A stretch of DNA of 5,972 nt from Myxococcales bacterium (GCA_027005175.1 JALTMC010000267.1:1-5972); one strand, 5' to 3'; numbered from the stretch's first letter, positions 1 to 5,499 are shown. Translations and numbers: made by a program. Notes: generated by a model from the sequence alone, not told the origin.

Positions 1-486
1 GACCCAGCGCACTGCGTCTGCTTCATCAGAGAGAATGTCATCTGTTCCATCAAGAACAACCCGCGAGGTTTGCCCTTTGGCATAATTGAACCTTCCAAGC
101 TTGTGCCAACCTGTTGCAAGCTTATTTTGATTCAACGAAAAATGATGACGCTTTCCTGAACCGTCGTACACATTGTAGTCAGCGTCTGAGGTTCGATTGA
201 CCGTGGCACGGAAATGGACACTGATTTCGTACTGTCCTGTATGAGGAACAACAGCCTGCCAAGTCGCAGTACCAACACGCTTGATCCCCTTATTCTTATG
301 ACTGAGATACCGATAGTCGCCCTTATACCCCGATGGGTTGGTGTATTGCGCCCAAGAGTTTCCTGTTTCGGAGTACCCTGGTTCGCCATCATCAATAATT
401 TTTTCCCACTTCTGTGCATTCGCAAGGGGAACTCCCCAGAGCCAAAAAAAGCATACAACAAGAAGCTCAAGAGGACCGATGTTCAT
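1..486 (-). CDS. Secreted protein with golvesin/xanthan-lyase C-terminal-like domain (5' part, runs off the left edge)
   Basis: The frame is open for 162 codons from the ATG at 486-484 to the window edge, so the C-terminus is not visible. Residues 1-24 look like a Sec signal peptide: a hydrophobic core LLVVCFFWLWGVPL ends in the cleavage-like motif ANA before QKWEK. Residues about 28-162 match, from memory, the beta-sandwich domain found at the C-terminus of golvesin and near xanthan lyase modules. Landmarks are GYSETGNSW (37-45), GYKGDYRY (53-60), ATWQAVVPHTGQYEISVHF (74-92), GWHKLGRFNYAKG (126-138) and the closing DEADAVRWV (154-162), which parallels the family's ADAVRF ending. Such domains usually sit in exported, cell-surface or carbohydrate-associated proteins; the ligand here is unknown. 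An enzymatic or adhesive module may follow beyond the edge. The gene is divergent from the acylase. Confidence is high for coding and the domain, low for the biochemical role. Confidence 0.82.
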   Translation of the reverse strand, partial: MNIGPLELLVVCFFWLWGVPLANAQKWEKIIDDGEPGYSETGNSWAQYTNPSGYKGDYRYLSHKNKGIKRVGTATWQAVVPHTGQYEISVHFRATVNRTSDADYNVYDGSGKRHHFSLNQNKLATGWHKLGRFNYAKGQTSRVVLDGTDDILSDEADAVRWV

Positions 487-496
487 CAGAAAAAAA

Positions 497-502
497 CCTC
501 TT
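497..502 (-). promoter_or_regulatory. Probable Shine-Dalgarno of the golvesin-like gene
   Basis: The minus strand reads AAGAGG here, 10 nt before the ATG at 486-484. The spacer contains a run of seven T (minus strand). The spacing is slightly long, but this is the only purine-rich site near the start, and it supports this ATG immediately before a good signal peptide. Confidence 0.5.
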
Positions 503-509
503 ATGTTAT

Positions 510-533
510 GAGCGCGGAAACCCCTTCCCGCTC
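510..533 (-). other. GC-rich hairpin in the leader of the golvesin-like gene
   Basis: On the minus strand GAGC-GGGAA and TTTCC-(GC)-GCTC can pair around a GGGG loop: nine pairs including one G-U, with a two-base bulge. It lies just upstream of the ribosome binding site, so if transcribed it would be a 5'-leader structure. It is not directly followed by a T-run, so a terminator role is not supported. A second small hairpin with a three-base loop (GGAC-TTC-GTCC on the minus strand) lies a little further upstream, within about 560-575. No known riboswitch was recognised. Confidence 0.35.
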
Positions 534-725
534 GCGAGTCCGGCAGAATCTACAGGACGAAGTCCGGATGGGGTGGGGGTCGTTGACGAACTAAGTATGA
601 TTCAACCTCGCATGGCCTCATATCGTGCTGCCCCTTTCAGAGCAAGCGATTCAAAAGATGAGAGCTTAATTCATAGCACAAAACAAGAGAAGAGACCATT
701 CCATAGCATACTTATCATAGTCGTG

Positions 726-749
726 AGAGACAAGGGATAGCATGTCTCT
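726..749. promoter_or_regulatory. 7-bp inverted repeat upstream of the acylase (possible operator or leader hairpin)
   Basis: AGAGACA at 726-732 and TGTCTCT at 743-749 are perfect inverted arms separated by 10 nt. Dyads of this size can be regulator sites or RNA hairpins, but this one is small enough to arise by chance. Its position between the divergent genes is the only context that favours a role. Confidence 0.25.
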
Positions 750-870
750 AGGACAGGGCGCTGCGAAAAAATTGAGTTGTTCAAAAGCGTGTGGTACACC
801 GAGAATGAGCGACAAGTCGATTCGCGTTATCTCCGAATGATATGGAGAGATAGCTTCCTCCAAGCAACAA

Positions 871-875
871 AAGGG
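871..875 (+). promoter_or_regulatory. Shine-Dalgarno-like site deciding the acylase start
   Basis: AAGGG lies 6 nt before the GTG at 882-884. The other in-frame candidates (TTG 777, GTG 789, ATG 837) have no comparable purine-rich site, so GTG 882 was preferred. Translation from 882 also leaves only about 25 residues before the conserved family N-terminus. Confidence 0.45.
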
Positions 876-881
876 CAAAAG

Positions 882-3362
882 GTGTTCAAGCAGTTATGGT
901 CGTCATGGATACGCCCATGGTTTGGCCGTGTTCGCTGGAATCAGCAGGAGACTCTCCTTGGATTGGGAGCCCCTGTCGAACTCCGTACAGAGTCATACGG
1001 AGTCCACCACCTGTTTGCCCACAATGAAGAAGATATGTTCCGCGCTCAAGGCTTTATGACGGCACGCGACAGACTCTTTCAAATGGATATGATGCGTCGA
1101 ACGGCGGCCGGTCGGTTGGCCGAGCTTTACGGAGATGTCGCAGGGATTGGTCTCGACAATACACTTCATCTTCGGGGCCAAGGGCTGGCCAGTATCGATT
1201 ATATGATGAGAGTGCTGGGCCTACAGGAGGCTGCTCTCAACGGGCTATCCTGGATCTCCCCCAAAACATACAGAGCTTTGGTGGTCTACGCCGAAGGAGT
1301 GAATGAGTGGATGGCCACTGCTCGAAAGACAGGCCAGTTGTCGATCGGCTACCAGGCTCTTGCTGCGGAACCGGAGGAATGGAAACCCACCGACAGCTTG
1401 CTCATCTTACGCCTGATTGGATTTCAACTCAGCTTCTCCTGGCGACTTCTTTTGGCGTTTGGTGCGCTCTCTCACAAGCTAGCACAGTCTCCAGAACGGC
1501 TTCAGGCCCTACTACCTCCTCACCTCTCCCTCAGCCTCTCCCACCTCGAAACGTACAACCAGTGGATTGCCGCTCAAAAGCCCAACCCCTCCGTCCAAAG
1601 AGAGACAGAAGGGAAGCCTTCGGACAGCACAATTTTCCCCCCCGGCACAGGACAAGGAAGCTGCGCCTGGGTTGTCTCTGGAGCCCAGACCTACAGTGGG
1701 CTCCCCATGCTCTGCAACGACCCTCACCTCTCACTGCGACTGCCTTGTCCCTTTTACCAAACACGACTCACAGCCGGTAGCTACAATGTGGTTGGCATCT
1801 CCATACCCGGTCACCCTGGCATTTACCTCGGACACAACGACCAAATAGCCTGGGGAGCTTCGCTCAGCCGTGTTGATGATGCAGACATCTTTTTGGAAGA
1901 GCTTGACCCCAGCGGTCAACGATACCGCTATCAATCTCGCTGGCTGCCTCTCATCAAGAGAGAAGAGGTGATCCGCGTTCGAGGTGAGGAAGACAAGCAG
2001 CGATGGGTTCGTTGTACCGCAAAAGGCCCCTTGCTCAGCGATGCATTACGCGGTCCTATGCCTGCCCACCTCTCCTACTCTCTGGCCTGGACAGGTCATG
2101 AAGGTGTGCGCGAGTCCGAAGCCCTGTTGCAATTTAATCGCGCACAAAACTGGGAGCAGTTTCGACAAGCGCTCCGGCATGCACGAGTTCCTTCCTTGGG
2201 CTTTGTTTATGCCGACAGAAAAAACAACATTGGGGCGATGATCGCAGGACGTTGTCCACAGCGGAACCACAGCCCACGACTCTTTCACCCCCTGCCATCT
2301 GCTGATGGTGCATTCGACTGGCAGGGTGATATCCCCTTTGAACAGCTCCCCTTTCAGTACAACCCAAAAGACGGCATGTTAATCTTATCGGGGCAAGATC
2401 CAAGCACACAGATGTTTGAGAGCCCCCTTCAAGGGCTGTGGGAACCCAACCACCGCGCCAATCGAATCAAAGCACTGCTGGAGCGGAACCTAAGAACCCC
2501 AGCAACGAGCGAACAGATGGCTCGTTTGCAACGCGACCAGTACTGTACCTGGAGTCGTGAGTTCATCCAGCGTGTACTGCAACCGTACCAGAAAAACGCA
2601 AAACTCACACCACCTGTAGAAGAAGCTCTGGAGAGTCTGATACAATGGAACGGTCGGTACGGACCAGCAAGCCTCGCAGCTCCCTTCTTTACGATGTTTC
2701 AAGTCAAACTCTTTGAACAAACCTATCTCCCCAACCTTGGCGACAGCTTGTACCGCCGCTGGATCGATATCGCCGATGAATTGGGCCACCCAGCCGAAGC
2801 TCTTTTTCGCCGAGACGACTGCTGGCTTGATAGACCACGCGAAGATATCCTCCACTACGCTCTCACACAAGCATTTCACACGTTGCAAAACAAGATCGAC
2901 AATGACCCAAACAAATGGAGCTGGAAACACATGCACCGCTTGACGCTGCGACCGCTCTTTTTCTGGGGCGGTAATTATCAATCCACCCTGACCCGAGGTC
3001 CCTTTGGAACAGGCGGTACACACAACTCCTTAAATACGGGGAACCACTCATGGAGCCGCCCCTTTGAACATCGTGTCGGCTCCGCATCACGCCAAATCAT
3101 AGACCTCGGAAACTGGGATAGATCCAATTGGGTCCTGTGTGGTGGACAATGTGAAGACCCACGCTCCCCTCACTATGATGACCAACTTGAGCTTTGGGAA
3201 CGCGGAGACCACCTCCCGATGCCATTCCATGCTCACCAACTCCATGAACAATCTCAATGGTTGCTGCCTCGAGCCAACAGCAGCATTCCTTCCTATAGTC
3301 TTGCGTTATCGGCTCCTAACGCCGCTCAAAAAGGTTCGCCTCCCACCAACGGCAACCCATGA
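882..3362 (+). CDS. Penicillin acylase family protein (Ntn-hydrolase amidohydrolase)
   Basis: Predicted 826-residue precursor of the penicillin amidase family, whose members self-cleave into alpha and beta chains and hydrolyse amide bonds of N-acyl substrates such as beta-lactam side chains or acyl-homoserine lactones. Family landmarks, numbered from GTG 882, are GAPVELRTESYGVHHLFA (29-46), GFMTARDRLFQMDMMRR (57-73), GRLAELYG (77-84), the cleavage/nucleophile segment GSCAWVVSG (259-267, Ser260), NDPH (279-282), LGHNDQIAWG (316-325), LWEPNHRANRI (519-529), SRQIIDL (736-742) and GQCEDPRSPHYDDQ (755-768). The probable spacer peptide is about 230-259, and the beta chain would start at Ser260. Departures from what I recall of the family: Cys261 follows the nucleophile where Asn is usual, and SGQDP (503-507) replaces the usual NN/ND oxyanion-loop segment. 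No signal peptide is visible, although most relatives are exported. The substrate cannot be predicted. The frame is open upstream to 741, so the start is uncertain. minC follows after 23 nt. Confidence 0.9.
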   Translation: MFKQLWSSWIRPWFGRVRWNQQETLLGLGAPVELRTESYGVHHLFAHNEEDMFRAQGFMTARDRLFQMDMMRRTAAGRLAELYGDVAGIGLDNTLHLRGQGLASIDYMMRVLGLQEAALNGLSWISPKTYRALVVYAEGVNEWMATARKTGQLSIGYQALAAEPEEWKPTDSLLILRLIGFQLSFSWRLLLAFGALSHKLAQSPERLQALLPPHLSLSLSHLETYNQWIAAQKPNPSVQRETEGKPSDSTIFPPGTGQGSCAWVVSGAQTYSGLPMLCNDPHLSLRLPCPFYQTRLTAGSYNVVGISIPGHPGIYLGHNDQIAWGASLSRVDDADIFLEELDPSGQRYRYQSRWLPLIKREEVIRVRGEEDKQRWVRCTAKGPLLSDALRGPMPAHLSYSLAWTGHEGVRESEALLQFNRAQNWEQFRQALRHARVPSLGFVYADRKNNIGAMIAGRCPQRNHSPRLFHPLPSADGAFDWQGDIPFEQLPFQYNPKDGMLILSGQDPSTQMFESPLQGLWEPNHRANRIKALLERNLRTPATSEQMARLQRDQYCTWSREFIQRVLQPYQKNAKLTPPVEEALESLIQWNGRYGPASLAAPFFTMFQVKLFEQTYLPNLGDSLYRRWIDIADELGHPAEALFRRDDCWLDRPREDILHYALTQAFHTLQNKIDNDPNKWSWKHMHRLTLRPLFFWGGNYQSTLTRGPFGTGGTHNSLNTGNHSWSRPFEHRVGSASRQIIDLGNWDRSNWVLCGGQCEDPRSPHYDDQLELWERGDHLPMPFHAHQLHEQSQWLLPRANSSIPSYSLALSAPNAAQKGSPPTNGNP

Positions 3363-3373
3363 GAAACAGACAA

Positions 3374-3380
3374 GAAGAGG
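3374..3380 (+). promoter_or_regulatory. Shine-Dalgarno deciding the minC start
   Basis: GAAGAGG lies 5 nt before the ATG at 3386-3388. The earlier in-frame ATG at 3359 overlaps the acylase stop as ATGA but has no ribosome binding site, so 3386 is preferred. If 3359 were used, nine residues would be added and translation would be coupled by termination-reinitiation. Confidence 0.6.
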
Positions 3381-3385
3381 TCGCC

Positions 3386-4576
3386 ATGTCAGCAGTAATT
3401 GATGGAAATAGCTCTCCCTTGCAGACACCACATTCAACCGTTCCGTCCCATAAACCACCAGCTTCGCAAGCTACCGGTCTGATGTTTCCACAAAAAGAGC
3501 CACCCAAGACCCCCTTTGGCTCCCATGGAAGCACATCGTTCAAAAGCCTGCAGATCAAAGGTCGCCCCGGCTCTCTCGAACTGATGATTGATGCTGATGC
3601 ACCCCTGATGCATATCCTCGAAGAACTACGACAACTGTTGCTCGCCAACAGCACCCTGCTCAAACATGCATCAACCCTGACTCTCAACTTCAACTCTCGC
3701 GAGATCGATCGCCTACAATATGCTGAGATTCACAAGATTGTAGAGTCACATGGACTGACCGTGGGAGGCTTAACTCTACAGCCAGAAGCCTTGGAATCTT
3801 ATCTGGAAGGAGAGTTCGGTGTCCCTGTTGTCATTCAAACACCTTCTCCCAAAACGGCACCCGAACAAGAGCCTGCCCCCACACCCAACACAGGCTCACA
3901 CCAATCCCCCATCGATATGCTGCGAAAGGAAGCCGCTCAGAAAACAATGGCTGCAAAGCCCGCAATGCCCGCAAAGCCTGCAGCAGCTCCGGTCACTCGT
4001 CGCATCAATGCTTCACCAACAGCTCATGCTCCACAAGCCAGAGGATTGACTGGGTCTCGAAGCAAACACGAAAGCGCAAACCCGCCTCTCAACCCCATCA
4101 CACCGCAGACACACGCAAGCCCGATGGTCAAACCGTCACCCTCCACACAACCGGCCTCACAACCGACCCCCTCAACGCCTCAACAGGCAGCTCCCGCATC
4201 AAAGGAAGCTGCCCCTCATCGCGAACTCCACAAAGTGATGCGCACCCTACGTGCCGGCAATGCACTTGATTTTGAGGGAGATGTGGTTGTGTTTGGCGAC
4301 TTAAACGCAGGCGCTGAGATCAAGGCAACCGGAGATATTATCGTGCTTGGCTCTTTGCGCGGCGTCGCTCATGCTGGCTTCAAAGGAGATACCTCTGCAC
4401 GTATCTTTGCCAATGACCTCAGCCCTACCCAACTCCGACTCGCTCACCAAATCGCCATCGCTCCGCCCAACGAAAAGTCCCGACAACGCACCCGTATGAG
4501 CCTCGAAATGGCCTTCCTCAACAACGGTAAGCAAATCGAAGTCAAAAGCGTAGACGCTGGCCGAATCCCCATCTAA
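3386..4576 (+). CDS. minC: Septum site-determining protein MinC with an unusually long linker
   Basis: Predicted 396-residue MinC, the FtsZ-assembly inhibitor that acts with MinD at the membrane to block division away from mid-cell. Numbered from ATG 3386: residues about 51-131 form the N-terminal domain (FKSLQIKGRPGSLELMI, then LTLNFNSREIDRL and a HGLTVGG end). Residues about 150-279 are a low-complexity linker rich in Pro, Ala, Ser, Thr and Gln. Residues 280-391 are the beta-helical C-terminal domain, with FEGDVVVFGDLNAGAEI, GDIIVLGSLRGVAHAGFKGD and LSPTQLRLAHQIAIAPP, all close to the family consensus. About 50 Ser/Pro/Thr-rich residues precede the N-domain. E. coli MinC is about 230 residues, so the extra length is the N-terminal extension and linker. 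The MinD-contact motif RSGQ of enterobacterial MinC appears here as RAGN (289-292). No minD or minE is in the window. The gene ends at TAA 4574-4576, and a strong hairpin lies 55 nt further on. Confidence 0.93.
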   Translation: MSAVIDGNSSPLQTPHSTVPSHKPPASQATGLMFPQKEPPKTPFGSHGSTSFKSLQIKGRPGSLELMIDADAPLMHILEELRQLLLANSTLLKHASTLTLNFNSREIDRLQYAEIHKIVESHGLTVGGLTLQPEALESYLEGEFGVPVVIQTPSPKTAPEQEPAPTPNTGSHQSPIDMLRKEAAQKTMAAKPAMPAKPAAAPVTRRINASPTAHAPQARGLTGSRSKHESANPPLNPITPQTHASPMVKPSPSTQPASQPTPSTPQQAAPASKEAAPHRELHKVMRTLRAGNALDFEGDVVVFGDLNAGAEIKATGDIIVLGSLRGVAHAGFKGDTSARIFANDLSPTQLRLAHQIAIAPPNEKSRQRTRMSLEMAFLNNGKQIEVKSVDAGRIPI

Positions 4577-4589
4577 GGTCGCCCCCTTG

Positions 4590-4618
4590 TAAGACCCCTC
4601 CCCCTATCACTTTCAGAT
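4590..4618. repeat. 29-bp direct repeat, copy 1
   Basis: This copy is identical base for base to 4731-4759, 141 bp away (start to start). It begins TAAGACCCCTCC and ends CACTTTCAGAT. A weaker relative, GTCACTTTCAATCAC, lies at about 4689-4703. Both full copies are preceded by CCCCTTG: directly in copy 1 and after a 7-nt insertion in copy 2. The pair brackets the post-minC hairpin. Confidence 0.85.
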
Positions 4619-4630
4619 AGAACTCCAACT

Positions 4631-4662
4631 TCCCCCTCCCCACCAACGGTGGAGGAGGGGGG
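4631..4662. terminator. Strong GC-rich hairpin after minC (terminator-like, no T-run)
   Basis: The arm CCCCCTCCCCACC (4632-4644) pairs with 4648-4661 around an AAC loop, giving 13 pairs with one bulged A at 4653. Neither strand has a T-run after the stem, so classical intrinsic termination is not clearly supported. Its position 55 nt past the minC stop, facing possible minus-strand transcription from the right, would suit a 3'-end stabilising or bidirectional stop structure. It may equally be part of an interspersed repeat, since 29-bp copies lie on both sides. Confidence 0.45.
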
Positions 4663-4730
4663 ATAGAGCTTATGATGTATAGCACCGTGTCACTTTCAAT
4701 CACATGCGAGAATCTACCCCTTGTTTGTCA

Positions 4731-4759
4731 TAAGACCCCTCCCCCTATCACTTTCAGAT
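4731..4759. repeat. 29-bp direct repeat, copy 2
   Basis: This is the second identical copy of the C-rich repeat at 4590-4618. The 112 bp between copies contain the hairpin at 4631-4662 and the partial TCACTTTCA copy near 4690. The arrangement suggests duplication of an intergenic element rather than a coding repeat. Confidence 0.85.
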
Positions 4760-4808
4760 CCCACGTGGTTCGTTCCGCCTTATGTAACTGATTGAAATCA
4801 TTAATACT

Positions 4809-4973
4809 CTATTTTAAGTTTGGCCCAAAATTGCGAAGCTCCACCAATAGCTTGCTGGCTAACTCATTGAAATGTTTACTCCACAGGGCGGTTCGAACCG
4901 CGTGGGAAACCAGTTGGGGCTCCCTTCGGAGTCCTTCGTTCATGGAAGTGACAAGAATAGCCAGGAAGAACAT
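4809..4973 (-). CDS. Hypothetical short ORF, 54 residues
   Basis: The frame runs from ATG 4973-4971 to a TAG ending at 4809. The product starts with a hydrophobic stretch MFFLAILVTS and continues with a charged, helix-like part (LWSKHFNELASKLLVELRN). I recognise no family. The ATG overlaps the stop of the preceding minus-strand frame as TAATG, an arrangement typical of translational coupling. No Shine-Dalgarno was found. The same bases form several strong hairpins (4888-4901, 4917-4934), so this may instead be a structured non-coding or repeat sequence whose frame is open by chance. A remnant of a once longer gene, frameshifted at the TAATG, is a third option. Confidence 0.3.
   Translation of the reverse strand: MFFLAILVTSMNEGLRREPQLVSHAVRTALWSKHFNELASKLLVELRNFGPNLK
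4888..4934. other. Two adjacent strong hairpins (palindrome and GGGCTCC stem)
   Basis: GCGGTTCGAACCGC at 4888-4901 is a perfect 14-bp palindrome. At 4917-4934 GGGCTCC pairs with GGAGTCC around CTTC (seven pairs including one G-U). The GGTTCGAACC core resembles a tRNA T-arm, but no acceptor or anticodon stem can be built around it. Confidence 0.5.
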
Positions 4974-5245
4974 TATTGAGTCCTTGGTTCCTCGTTTTGT
5001 TGAAAGCGAAATGTTTTCAAGCCAAGCCCGCCTTCAAGCGGGTGGTTTTGTCGAGAATCGGTCTTTAGGCCGACAGGCCCGACACAGCCACGTAGGCCAA
5101 CGAGTTCCCGATTCATCGATGCCCAAAGTTCAAAGCGAATGGTCCGGGCCACGTTGGTGCCCCGTTCAAAGTAAGCCCTATGGGCTTTTGGAAAGACATC
5201 GCTTTGCTTGTCAAAGGACATCGTTGTGCTGTTTTCATTTGGCAT
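4973..5245 (-). CDS. Hypothetical short ORF, about 90 residues
   Basis: The frame opens at GTG 5260 or ATG 5245 and stops at TAA 4975-4973, overlapping the next frame's ATG. The product starts MPNENSTTMSFDKQSDVF, has FERGTNVARTIRFELW in the middle and ends in a basic, Gln-rich tail. No signal peptide, membrane segment or known motif was found. No convincing ribosome binding site precedes either start. The DNA contains three small GC-rich hairpins (5027-5042, 5068-5079, 5173-5187), so the coding interpretation is unproven. Pairing with the downstream 54-residue frame is the main argument in its favour. Confidence 0.3.
   Translation of the reverse strand: MPNENSTTMSFDKQSDVFPKAHRAYFERGTNVARTIRFELWASMNRELVGLRGCVGPVGLKTDSRQNHPLEGGLGLKTFRFQQNEEPRTQ
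5027..5042. other. CCCGC/GCGGG hairpin followed by TGGTTTT
   Basis: CCCGC (5027-5031) and GCGGG (5038-5042) pair around CTTCAA. On the plus strand TGGTTTTG follows, which resembles a weak intrinsic terminator. It lies inside the minus-strand 90-residue frame. With GGCC-GACA-GGCC at 5068-5079 and AAGCCC-TAT-GGGCTT at 5173-5187, it makes this stretch unusually hairpin-dense. Confidence 0.35.
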
Positions 5246-5276
5246 AGAGACATAATACACTCTATCGTTGTCAGAA

Positions 5277-5367
5277 AAGAACCGCCAATGAACGCCTATA
5301 GACGCAAAGAAATGAAGCGATATTCTTTTTGCCTATATGTGTTCATATGCGTCTATTCGCGGTTCTT
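5277..5367. repeat. Imperfect inverted-repeat element (~90 bp)
   Basis: The outer arms AAGAACCGC (5277-5285) and GCGGTTCTT (5359-5367) are perfectly inverted. Inner arms ATAGACGCA (5298-5306) and TGCGTCTAT (5348-5356) are also perfect. The left side carries 12 nt between arms and the right side 2 nt, so the left has one extra ~10-nt unit of the type CAATGAACGC. A small ATATG/CATAT hairpin lies at 5335-5348. It has the look of a dispersed intergenic palindromic repeat of the ATTCGCGGTTC type. It carries no gene and no target-site duplication was identified. Confidence 0.7.
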
Positions 5368-5393
5368 CTTCTCAAAGGAAACTTTCGTTGCCT

Positions 5394-5499
5394 ATCTCTG
5401 AGTTACTATTTTCATAGCATTCACAGTACCTCAAATGGTGCTTTCATGAGTTACCTCTGCGAAATCTCTGAGTTACTATTTTCATAGCATTCACAGTAC
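5394..5499. CRISPR. Candidate one-spacer CRISPR unit: two identical 36-bp repeats with a 34-bp spacer
   Basis: Bases 5394-5429 and 5464-5499 are identical over 36 bp (begin ATCTCTGAGTTAC, end CATTCACAGTAC) and are separated by 34 bp. That is the normal repeat and spacer size of many CRISPR arrays, notably type II. Read on the minus strand the repeat begins GTACTGTGAATGCTATG. Its spacing of TGTGAAT, GCT, AAAAT, GTA and CT resembles type II-C repeats I remember from Bacteroidetes, a recollection that needs checking. No third copy lies at the expected 70-bp phase on either side and no cas gene is in the window, so this would be a minimal, orphan or decayed array. Against it, the spacer holds an 8-bp piece of the repeat (TGAGTTAC, 5447-5454), which could point to a plain tandem duplication. 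Confidence 0.45.

Larger units (their letters stand above)
534..881. other. Divergent intergenic region with no gene seen
   Basis: This stretch separates the minus-strand golvesin-like gene from the plus-strand acylase and must hold promoters for both. I could not identify a convincing -35/-10 pair on either strand. Short reading frames here have no ribosome binding site and no recognisable protein. The acylase frame is open upstream to a TAG at 738-740. Possible earlier starts are TTG at 777, GTG at 789 and ATG at 837, but none has a Shine-Dalgarno, so part of 741-881 could be coding if one of them is used. Confidence 0.4.

Noticed and set aside
214-594. 126-residue plus-strand frame at the left end
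   Set aside because: It is antisense to the golvesin-like domain, whose reading frame is clearly the coding one, and it runs on into the intergenic region without homology.
520-600. Riboswitch or ribozyme in the divergent leader
   Set aside because: Small stems such as GGAC-GAA-GTCC exist, but no conserved core of a known riboswitch or hammerhead ribozyme could be assembled.
1307-1780. 157-residue plus-strand frame inside the acylase
   Set aside because: It overlaps the acylase in another frame across the nucleophile region; low-complexity product, no ribosome site.
2490-3023. 177-residue open frame on the minus strand inside the acylase
   Set aside because: It is antisense to strongly conserved acylase sequence, and its product has no recognisable features, so it is a shadow of the real gene.
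4631-4662. Confident intrinsic terminator for minC
   Set aside because: The stem is strong, but no T-run follows on either strand, so it was kept only as terminator-like.
4860-4912. tRNA-like T-arm (GGTTCGAACC followed by ...GGGAAACCA)
   Set aside because: The only possible 5' acceptor partner (TCCCACG near 4760) is about 145 nt away and no anticodon stem can be drawn; the sequence is simply a perfect palindrome.
4792-5247. 151-residue plus-strand frame
   Set aside because: It has no ribosome site and an irregular composition. The minus strand over the same bases gives two more protein-like frames joined by TAATG, so if anything is coding here it is more likely the minus strand.
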